Shown: positions 8,485-13,808 of the stretch, piece by piece | Layout: each line of letters starts with the position of its first letter | How positions within the stretch are numbered: the first letter of the stretch is position 1 | The notes under the pieces: generated by a model | Database searches by the model: none | What the model was told of the DNA's origin: nothing | The model's input: the letters and a program-made list of their open reading frames with translations, nothing else | Origin: CAZKRL01 sp964555295 | Lineage (GTDB): Bacteria; Bacteroidota; Bacteroidia; Flavobacteriales_D; Sanyastnellaceae | NCBI GenBank assembly: GCA_964555295.1 | Contig: CAZKRL010000050.1 | Location: 1 to 13,808 of the forward strand | Reading direction: 5' to 3' | Length of the DNA stretch: 13,808 nucleotides | Program-made: the position numbers and the translations under genes

Positions 8485-9300
8485 TCAATTCTTTGAAGCA
8501 AAAGTTTGAGCAACAGAGAATGTTGCCTCATCAATGCCATAAGTCAATTGATCGATACGATTGCTGAAGAAGTTGTACAACAAAATGGCGAGCGCCGACG
8601 CAAGGATTCCGAGGAATGTGTTTACCAATGCTTCAGAGATACCTACAGAAAGTTGAGCTGGATCGGGCACACCAGCTGCCATCGCAGAGAATGACTTGAT
8701 CATACCTGATACTGTTCCAAGCAGTCCGATCAATACACCCAGCGAAGCAGAGGTAGAAAGGATAACGAGGTTTTTGGAAAGCATAGGCATTTCAAGAGCA
8801 GACGCTTCCTCAAGTTCCTGCTTGAGCGCGTTGACTTTGGTTTCCTTATCCAGCGTGTTGTCATTGGCTAGCGACTTGTATTTCTCAAGTCCAGCGCGCA
8901 TTACAGCGCCCACCGAACCTTTTTGCTTATCACATGCAGCAATTGCTCCATCGATATTGCCCTGATTGAGCATGCCGCGAACGTTGTGAATGAATTTATC
9001 AACGCTGCCAGTTCCGCGGGCGGCGAACAAACTCACAAGGCGCTCAACGAAGAAAGTGATTACGATGATATTCACTGCGATAAGAAAAGGAACAATGAAT
9101 CCTCCCTTGTAGATGGTGCCGTACAAGTTACCATCGATGGGATGTCCGAGATGTGGATCACCTCCCTCGAAATTGGCCGGGTTTCCCAGGATGAACATGT
9201 AGATGATTACTCCGACTACAAGGGCTACCGGAATAGCGATGTAAGGGAAAATGGAACTGAAACTGGATTTGCCTGTGGCTGCCTTTTGCGTTGGTTTCAT
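8485..9300 (-). CDS. exbB: MotA/TolQ/ExbB proton channel family protein
   Basis: This 271-residue inner-membrane protein is the channel partner of ExbD. Four hydrophobic segments are visible at about 17-38, 67-91, 176-203 and 222-246; the first is an N-terminal span beyond the three of E. coli ExbB. The conserved core is present: LGVLIGLLGTVSGMIKSF (187-204) and GISEALVNTFLGILASALAI (220-239), the helices lining the proton path. A large cytoplasmic helical section with charged residues lies between spans two and three. It is the first gene of the exb operon, with its own likely promoter 50-57 bases upstream, and is separated from the upstream peroxiredoxin gene by a hairpin. Confidence 0.92.
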   Translation of the reverse strand: MKPTQKAATGKSSFSSIFPYIAIPVALVVGVIIYMFILGNPANFEGGDPHLGHPIDGNLYGTIYKGGFIVPFLIAVNIIVITFFVERLVSLFAARGTGSVDKFIHNVRGMLNQGNIDGAIAACDKQKGSVGAVMRAGLEKYKSLANDNTLDKETKVNALKQELEEASALEMPMLSKNLVILSTSASLGVLIGLLGTVSGMIKSFSAMAAGVPDPAQLSVGISEALVNTFLGILASALAILLYNFFSNRIDQLTYGIDEATFSVAQTFASKN

Positions 9301-9349
9301 GATTCTTTAATTAGCGATGGTTGTAAATCGAATTTTAAATTTTGGGTGC

Positions 9350-9357
9350 CAAACATA
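9350..9357 (-). promoter_or_regulatory. Putative -7 element of the exbB operon promoter
   Basis: The minus strand reads TATGTTTG, an exact match to TAnnTTTG. A TTG lies upstream on the same strand (CAA at 9373-9375 on plus), but the gap of 15 is shorter than the usual 17-23. The inferred start near 9345 gives a leader of about 45 nt before exbB. Confidence 0.5.
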
Positions 9358-9372
9358 CAAAACGATTTGTAT
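9355..9372. promoter_or_regulatory. 18-bp inverted repeat in the exbB promoter, candidate operator
   Basis: ATACAAA (9355-9361) and TTTGTAT (9366-9372) are perfect 7-bp inverted arms around a 4-base centre. The repeat fills the spacer between the -7 element and the possible -33 TTG and overlaps the -7 element by three bases. A dimeric repressor bound here would block RNA polymerase. It does not look like the classical Fur box. Regulatory function is inferred. Confidence 0.4.
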
Positions 9373-9417
9373 CAAAATTGCATTTCTACCGACACCTCTG
9401 TAAATAACATTGAAAAG

Positions 9418-9443
9418 TGGCGAAAGTACTACGCTTTTCGCCA
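9418..9443 (-). terminator. Hairpin overlapping the peroxiredoxin stop codon, candidate terminator
   Basis: TGGCGAAA (9418-9425) and TTTCGCCA (9436-9443) are perfect 8-bp arms with a 10-base loop. On the minus transcript the stem is followed by CTTTTC, a short U-rich stretch. The stop codon (9429-9431) lies in the loop. Its place between the peroxiredoxin gene and the exbB promoter fits an end to the lpdA transcript, though the U-run is weak. Confidence 0.45.
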
Positions 9444-10007
9444 GTTTGCATTGCACGCCCCACCGGTCTCGGTGATGTGATTAACCGCTACGGCGGTTCT
9501 CAATGCCTCGTCTATAGCTCTTCCAAGCGGGAGGTTATTGATAAGTGTATGCTGAACGACTCCGTTCTTATCGATGATATAAAGTCCGCGATACGATATC
9601 ATTGGGCCCGTGGCCACCAATTGGCCATTAGCGTCTCTCGAGTATTCGCCGGCAAGACAGCCGAATGCATCAGAGATGGTTTTTGAGGAATCAGAAACAA
9701 TCGGATAAGTGACCCCCTGAATTCCACCATTTTCGCGAGCCACTTGATGCCATGCCCACAACGTGCGCTCTGAATCAACGCAACAGCCGACCACGGCAAT
9801 ATTTTCCTTCTCAAAATCTTTCAGTTGATCCTGAAAGGCCAATACCTCTGAGTTGCACACGCCGGTAAACGACTTGGGAAAAAAAAAGAAAATCACAGTT
9901 TGTTTCCCTGCAAATTGTTGAAGTGAAAAGCCGTCAATCTGCTTTCCGTCGGCAGTGATGGCTTTGGCGCTGAAATGAGGCGCCTTCTTTCCTATTAAAT
10001 TTTCCAT
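9429..10007 (-). CDS. Typical 2-Cys peroxiredoxin (AhpC/TSA family)
   Basis: The product has 192 residues from the ATG at 10007 (MENLIGKKAPHFSA, the normal start of the family); the frame is open further upstream but that stretch overlaps lpdA. The peroxidatic site is FFFFPKSFTGVCNSEV, with Thr48 and Cys51, and Arg140 in SYRGLYIID completes the catalytic set. The resolving cysteine is Cys185 in GGACNANWRKA, at the C-terminal place typical of the AhpC/Prx1 type. It reduces hydrogen peroxide and organic peroxides in the cytoplasm using a thiol donor. An adjacent pair Cys75-Cys76 (VVGCCVDSE) replaces the more usual VVGxSVDS. It lies 31 nt after lpdA, so co-transcription is likely; no ahpF or ahpD is seen nearby. 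Confidence 0.9.
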   Translation of the reverse strand: MENLIGKKAPHFSAKAITADGKQIDGFSLQQFAGKQTVIFFFFPKSFTGVCNSEVLAFQDQLKDFEKENIAVVGCCVDSERTLWAWHQVARENGGIQGVTYPIVSDSSKTISDAFGCLAGEYSRDANGQLVATGPMISYRGLYIIDKNGVVQHTLINNLPLGRAIDEALRTAVAVNHITETGGACNANWRKA

Positions 10008-10038
10008 ATTCAAATAACAGACTTTGAGTTCATTTGGT

Positions 10039-11445
10039 TCACATGTGCAAGGCTCGTTTGCCAGTGGCGTCGAGAGCAGCCTCCCGCAATGATTCGGTGA
10101 ATGTAGGATGTGCATGACTCATGCGAGCAATATCCTCAGCGCTAGCCCGAAACTCCATCGCTACAACTGCCTCAGCAATCATGTCGGCAGCGCGCGGCCC
10201 GATGATATGCACGCCCAGTATTTCATCTGTTTCTGTATGGGCCAACACTTTCACGAATCCATCGAGATCCATGCTGGCACGTGCCCTGCCACTCGCTTTG
10301 AATGGAAAAGACCCTGACTTATATGCAACACCACTTTGCTTCAATTCTTCTTCGGTTTTGCCTACGGAGGCAACTTCAGGCCAAGTATACACCACGCCAG
10401 GAATCAAGTTGTAATCAATATGCGGCTTCTGACCTGCGATGGTTTCGGCTACATAAACACCTTCCTCTTCTGCTTTGTGCGCGAGCATTGCTCCACGCAC
10501 CACATCACCGATAGCATATATTCCCTTGACACTGGTTTCCAAGTGCTCATTTACAACAACACGTCCGCGCTCGTCGGTGGTGAGCCCTATATTTCCCAGT
10601 CCCAATGCCTCCGTATATGCCTTGCGTCCGACAGCAACGAGCACATAATCTCCATCTACCGCAATCTCTTGTCCAGAAGGACTATCAGCTTTCACTGTAA
10701 CCGACTTTCCCTTCACCGAGACTCCTTTCACCTTGTGCGAGAGTAAAAATTCAAAATTGGATTTCTTCAACACTTTCTGCAGCTCCTTGCCAAGAGCGCG
10801 ATCCATGGTTGGTATGATGCTATCAGCATATTCTACAACCGTAATCTTTGAACCGAGCCTGCCATAAACGCTTCCCATCTCAAGACCAATTACACCGCCG
10901 CCGATAATGATCATATGTTTCGGCACTTCTTTGAGTTCAAGCGCTTCGGTGCTGGTGATTACCCGTTTTTTATCGATCTCTATAAACGGAAGAGATGCCG
11001 GTTTTGAACCCGTGGCAATAATTGCATTTCGGGTTTTTATCTCCTCAATGCTCCCATCTTCCTTGGTGATGGCAACAGTGGTAGAATCCTTGAACGCCCC
11101 ATGACCATGAAATACATCGATTTTATTCTTCTTCATCAGGAACTGAATTCCGGCAACAGTCTGGTCAATTACCTGTTGCTTGCGCTTAATCATCTGCGGC
11201 AGATTTACTGTTGGTGCTGATTTGAGATCAATGCCGTGTTCTTTGAATGTATGCACTGCATTGTGATAGTGCTCCGAAGAATCCAACAATGCTTTACTGG
11301 GGATACAGCCCACGTTCAAGCATGTTCCGCCCAGTGTTTTGTATCTCTCCACCAGCGCGGTCTTCAACCCTAGCTGAGCGCATCGTATTGCGGCAACATA
11401 CCCTCCAGGGCCTGAGCCAATTACCGTAACGTCGTATGTATTCAT
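10039..11445 (-). CDS. lpdA: Dihydrolipoyl dehydrogenase (E3)
   Basis: This 468-residue flavoprotein reoxidises the dihydrolipoyl groups of 2-oxo-acid dehydrogenase complexes and the glycine cleavage system, making NADH. FAD is bound by GSGPGG (10-15). The redox disulfide is Cys42-Cys47 in GGTCLNVGCIPSK. The NAD site is IGGGVIGLEMG (181-191). The C-terminal base is His446 with Glu451 in HAHPTFTES, which distinguishes it from glutathione or mercuric reductases. Length is standard. The ATG at 11445 begins a normal N-terminus. E1 and E2 genes are not in the window; the downstream partner is a peroxiredoxin. The gene is divergent from the fusion gene, with 89 nt between the preferred starts. Confidence 0.95.
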   Translation of the reverse strand: MNTYDVTVIGSGPGGYVAAIRCAQLGLKTALVERYKTLGGTCLNVGCIPSKALLDSSEHYHNAVHTFKEHGIDLKSAPTVNLPQMIKRKQQVIDQTVAGIQFLMKKNKIDVFHGHGAFKDSTTVAITKEDGSIEEIKTRNAIIATGSKPASLPFIEIDKKRVITSTEALELKEVPKHMIIIGGGVIGLEMGSVYGRLGSKITVVEYADSIIPTMDRALGKELQKVLKKSNFEFLLSHKVKGVSVKGKSVTVKADSPSGQEIAVDGDYVLVAVGRKAYTEALGLGNIGLTTDERGRVVVNEHLETSVKGIYAIGDVVRGAMLAHKAEEEGVYVAETIAGQKPHIDYNLIPGVVYTWPEVASVGKTEEELKQSGVAYKSGSFPFKASGRARASMDLDGFVKVLAHTETDEILGVHIIGPRAADMIAEAVVAMEFRASAEDIARMSHAHPTFTESLREAALDATGKRALHM

Positions 11446-11534
11446 ATACTAAATTATCGTGTGCGAAATTAGAGGATGCTTCTGTTGCTGCGCTATTCTT
11501 GTTCCGTGAAGATTTTGAAAAATACATTCGCTCA

Positions 11535-12974
11535 ATGAAAACGAAAATTCATTTTATCCTGCGTGGAAAAGATCTCTTTCAAGAGGTCAATACCCATCCC
11601 ATCTTCATCTACACTATAATGCGTGTAGCGGATTCAGCTCGTTTCAATTTTTCGATTTTTACTGACTCATCATCGGTAAAATCTGTCGTTGAGTTATATG
11701 GTTTTGAGTGTGTCATGCTCAATGAAGCGAATGAGCAGATAACACTCAATTCGGCTCACACATATGATATCCGTTTTCCATTGATTCAGCCGGAAACGCT
11801 ATTTTCATTGACCGAGCGGCTCAGTATTGAGCAATTCGACAAACTTGACGCGGAGAGCGTTAAAGCAATGTGCGATACACAAATAATCGAATTGCTTTCG
11901 CCCAATGATCCTGTCGAGTTGGTCCTGATAAAATCTTTTCTTTGCAGCGAATTCAATCTAATTCGTCCACGTAAACTTTCCAGCGGATACAGCATTGAGC
12001 GACACAAAAACCCCACAAAACCCAAGCTCCTTTTCAGTGCTCCTTACAAGTTTTTCCCTCCAGAGGTGAGAGATGTAATTGAGAAAAATTTTGATGTTAC
12101 ATATGCTTTCAACGCCCCCTACTCAGAGACTTCATCACTGCTCTCAAATATTGAATACTGGATTACAGGAACTTGTCCGCCTTACATGATTGACGAGCGA
12201 CTAATTGATGCATCACTGGTTTTGAAAGTTGTCGCCACCCCATCTACCGGTACCAATCATATCAACGTAAACCATTTGGCAAACAGAGGTATACAGCTAT
12301 TGTGCATCAAAGAGTCACCTGTCATCGAGAACATACATGCTTCTTCCGAATTCTCGTTTGCCATGATGCTGGCTGTTATCAAAAAAATACCCTTCGCAAC
12401 AGATCATGCTAAAATGGGAATATGGCGCGAGTTGGAATCCCAATTCAGAAATATCGAGTTGTTTGGTAAAACCATTGGTCTTATTGGTTTGGGAAGAATT
12501 GGAAAAAAAATGGCCGGATTTTGCAACGCTTTAGGAATGAACGTGGTTGGTTACGATCCATTCGTTAAATGTTCACTTGATTTTGTTAACCAACTGAATG
12601 ATCTCGACGAATTACTGTCAACCTCAGATATTGTTTCATTGCACTATCACCTTAAACCAGAAACGGCACAATCCTTTCATGCTTATCATTTCAATAAAAT
12701 GAAGCCTGGATCCTATTTTATCAATACAGCACGCGGAGAATTGGTGGTGGAAAACGACCTGATAACAGCGCTGTCGGAAGGGCGTTTAAAAGCTGCCGGT
12801 GTAGACGTAATATCCGACGAACATATTTTAGATAAATGGAATCATCCGTTGATTCAATATGCTCGAAACCACGAGAATCTTTTAATTAGTCCGCATATCG
12901 CCGGATGCACAGTAGACAGCGAGTCGAAGGCAATGCTTGATCTTCTCAACCAACTTTTAGCCGTTATAAAATGA
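11535..12974 (+). CDS. Fusion: cytidylyltransferase-like N-terminal region plus D-2-hydroxyacid dehydrogenase
   Basis: From the ATG at 11535 the protein has 479 residues, against about 320 for a plain D-2-hydroxyacid dehydrogenase. Residues about 163-479 are the dehydrogenase. It has the Rossmann motif GLIGLGRIGKK (Gly318, Gly320, Gly323), Asp341 at the end of the second strand, which favours NAD, and the catalytic set Arg400 (NTARGELV), Glu429 (VDVISDEH) and His454 (SPHIAGCT). It is closest in style to phosphoglycerate or hydroxypyruvate dehydrogenases; the substrate is unknown. Residues 1-60 resemble the first unit of CMP-sialate synthetases (HPIFIYTI, then FTDSSSVKSVVELYGFE), but the RxGSK nucleotide loop is absent. 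Residues 120-135 (SPNDPVELVLIKSFL) recall that family's final helix. The region may be a degenerate scaffold. The gene overlaps the next one by four bases. An upstream ATG at 11436 exists but would overlap lpdA. Confidence 0.8.
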   Translation: MKTKIHFILRGKDLFQEVNTHPIFIYTIMRVADSARFNFSIFTDSSSVKSVVELYGFECVMLNEANEQITLNSAHTYDIRFPLIQPETLFSLTERLSIEQFDKLDAESVKAMCDTQIIELLSPNDPVELVLIKSFLCSEFNLIRPRKLSSGYSIERHKNPTKPKLLFSAPYKFFPPEVRDVIEKNFDVTYAFNAPYSETSSLLSNIEYWITGTCPPYMIDERLIDASLVLKVVATPSTGTNHINVNHLANRGIQLLCIKESPVIENIHASSEFSFAMMLAVIKKIPFATDHAKMGIWRELESQFRNIELFGKTIGLIGLGRIGKKMAGFCNALGMNVVGYDPFVKCSLDFVNQLNDLDELLSTSDIVSLHYHLKPETAQSFHAYHFNKMKPGSYFINTARGELVVENDLITALSEGRLKAAGVDVISDEHILDKWNHPLIQYARNHENLLISPHIAGCTVDSESKAMLDLLNQLLAVIK

Positions 12975-13675
12975 ATCGAATCATTATTCAAGCAAGAATG
13001 GGTTCCAGTCGGCTTCCCGGAAAAATCATGATGAAGGTGGGCGAAAAATCCATTCTTGACCATGTAATTGGGTCGTTAGGAAAAAAATTCGATACCAGCG
13101 CGATAACCATCGCAACCAGTGATAGCGAAGGCGATGACGTCATCCAAGAGTATTGCGAAAACAGGGGGTTAGATATTTTTCGAGGCAGTGAGAGTAATGT
13201 TGCCTCAAGATTCAAAGCAATTCTGGAGCTTTATCCTGAGTGTACATCATTTTTTCGCGTTTGTGCCGACGGACCATTGATATCGACGGATACAATGCTC
13301 GAAGCGCTGGAGTTAATAAAAAGGAAAAGCATCATAACATCAATGCCCAATAAAGGGTTTCCCATGGGTATGAATATTGAGCTATTCGCCAAAGACTTGT
13401 TTCTAAAATCCTATCCCTCATTCAGCAATCCCAGCCATTTCGAGCATGTAACCAGATATTTCTACGAGAGACTTTCAGAGTATGAGGTTGGACAGATCGA
13501 AACCAATATTGACGGTTTCAATTATAATAGTGTAAAGTTCAGTGTAGATACCAAGGAGGATCTTGATTTCATTTCCGAAATATTCAAAGAATATCCGGAT
13601 ATCAACGAAAAATCGGCCAATGAAAAGATCATATGTGCGATGAGATATATTGATAGCCAGCAATCGCAGTCATGA
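12971..13675 (+). CDS. SpsF-type cytidylyltransferase (CMP-sugar synthase family)
   Basis: The product has 234 residues, near the usual 240-250 of SpsF-like proteins. The nucleotide-binding start is IIIQARMGSSRLPGKIM (4-20), followed by HVIGSL and TIATSDSEGDD. Further motifs are FRGSESNVASRFKAI, the acidic VCADGPL, the MGMNIELF loop, FEHVTRYFYE, and the closing FSVDTKEDLDF, all in family order. These enzymes transfer CMP to acidic sugars; SpsF itself belongs to spore-coat glycan synthesis, and relatives sit in nonulosonic acid and lipopolysaccharide clusters. The actual sugar is unknown. Its ATG lies inside the ATGA shared with the stop of the fusion gene, so translation is probably coupled. 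This partner has the intact catalytic loop that the fusion lacks. Confidence 0.82.
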   Translation: MNRIIIQARMGSSRLPGKIMMKVGEKSILDHVIGSLGKKFDTSAITIATSDSEGDDVIQEYCENRGLDIFRGSESNVASRFKAILELYPECTSFFRVCADGPLISTDTMLEALELIKRKSIITSMPNKGFPMGMNIELFAKDLFLKSYPSFSNPSHFEHVTRYFYERLSEYEVGQIETNIDGFNYNSVKFSVDTKEDLDFISEIFKEYPDINEKSANEKIICAMRYIDSQQSQS

Positions 13676-13684
13676 CCATTAAAA

Positions 13685-13709
13685 CTAAGCCTATCAAGGC
13701 GGGACTTAG
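13685..13709 (+). terminator. Weak hairpin after the SpsF-like gene
   Basis: CTAAG (13685-13689) pairs with CTTAG (13705-13709), and GCC pairs with GGC inside, with a four-base bulge. Six T residues follow about ten bases later. It is too imperfect and too far from the T-run to be a confident terminator. Confidence 0.2.
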
Positions 13710-13729
13710 ATTTATAACTTTTTTACACC

Positions 13730-13758
13730 TTGACTACCTGCCATATCGTGTATATTGC
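13730..13758 (+). promoter_or_regulatory. Possible promoter before the last ORF
   Basis: TTG at 13730-13732 is followed after 18 bases by TATATTGC at 13751-13758, close to TAnnTTTG. Spacing fits a Bacteroidota promoter, but the -7 match is imperfect and the start would fall right at the ATG at 13763. Confidence 0.22.
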
Positions 13759-13762
13759 GGGC

Positions 13763-13808
13763 ATGAACGGAAAAAGATCTGCCGGCAGACCGGCAACTAA
13801 ACCGGCCC
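13763..13808 (+). CDS. Start of an unidentified basic ORF, cut by right edge
   Basis: The frame from the ATG at 13763 stays open to the window end: MNGKRSAGRPATKPA. The GRP core flanked by basic residues resembles an AT-hook or other DNA-contacting basic tail. Fifteen residues are too few to name a family or to be sure that this is a gene. It begins 87 bases after the SpsF-like gene, so it may be a separate unit. Confidence 0.3.
   Translation, partial: MNGKRSAGRPATKPA
13778..13789. repeat. 12-bp perfect palindrome TCTGCCGGCAGA
   Basis: The palindrome lies inside the last ORF, and ACCGGC occurs twice just after it (13789-13794 and 13801-13806). It could be chance in GC-rich coding sequence or the edge of a repeat element. 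Confidence 0.4.

Noticed and set aside
10008..10115. In-frame N-terminal extension of the peroxiredoxin starting at 10115
   Set aside because: The extension overlaps the end of lpdA and adds 36 residues unlike any peroxiredoxin; MENLIGKKAPHF from 10007 is a normal start.
11436..11534. Upstream ATG of the fusion gene at 11436, adding 33 residues
   Set aside because: It overlaps the lpdA start by ten bases, and the added residues show no domain; MKTKIHFIL from 11535 is a natural first strand. The longer form is not fully excluded.

Overview
The window looks like a chromosomal segment of a member of the Bacteroidota. Four things point there: an alternative complex III (act) operon starting actA-actB, an exbB-exbD-exbD-tonB operon with long-tailed ExbDs, short proteins with SPOR or TonB-C folds, and promoter-like elements of the Bacteroidota form TAnnTTTG. 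The organism is probably an aerobe: it has a respiratory quinol-oxidising complex and two oxygen-dependent tyrosine-catabolism enzymes. A lower taxonomic rank cannot be assigned with confidence.

Layout. Bases 1-2842 (minus) hold the start of the act operon: actA, complete with six haem motifs, then actB, cut by the left edge. Bases 2843-3056 are a divergent promoter region. Bases 3057-5822 (plus) hold a tight three-gene run: a secreted SPOR-domain protein, homogentisate 1,2-dioxygenase (hmgA) and 4-hydroxyphenylpyruvate dioxygenase (hpd). These two enzymes carry out consecutive steps, 4-hydroxyphenylpyruvate to homogentisate to maleylacetoacetate. Bases 5819-9300 (minus) hold exbB, exbD, exbD, tonB and then a small orphan TonB-C-like protein whose end overlaps the end of hpd. 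Together they form an inner-membrane motor for TonB-dependent outer-membrane receptors. Bases 9429-11445 (minus) hold lpdA followed by a 2-Cys peroxiredoxin.

Bases 11535-13675 (plus) change character. A translationally coupled pair encodes an unusual two-part protein (a short N-terminal region resembling a nucleotide-sugar cytidylyltransferase, joined to a D-2-hydroxyacid dehydrogenase) and an SpsF-type cytidylyltransferase. This looks like the first part of a surface-glycan or nonulosonic-acid cluster running off the right edge. The last bases contain the start of an unidentified basic ORF.

The best candidate for something undescribed is the cytidylyltransferase-like/dehydrogenase fusion and its coupled partner. 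Secondary items are an 18-bp inverted repeat in the exbB promoter, a phased direct repeat where the -33 box of actA should be, an extra N-terminal membrane segment on TonB, and the orphan TonB-C protein. No tRNA, rRNA, CRISPR array or recognisable insertion sequence was seen.
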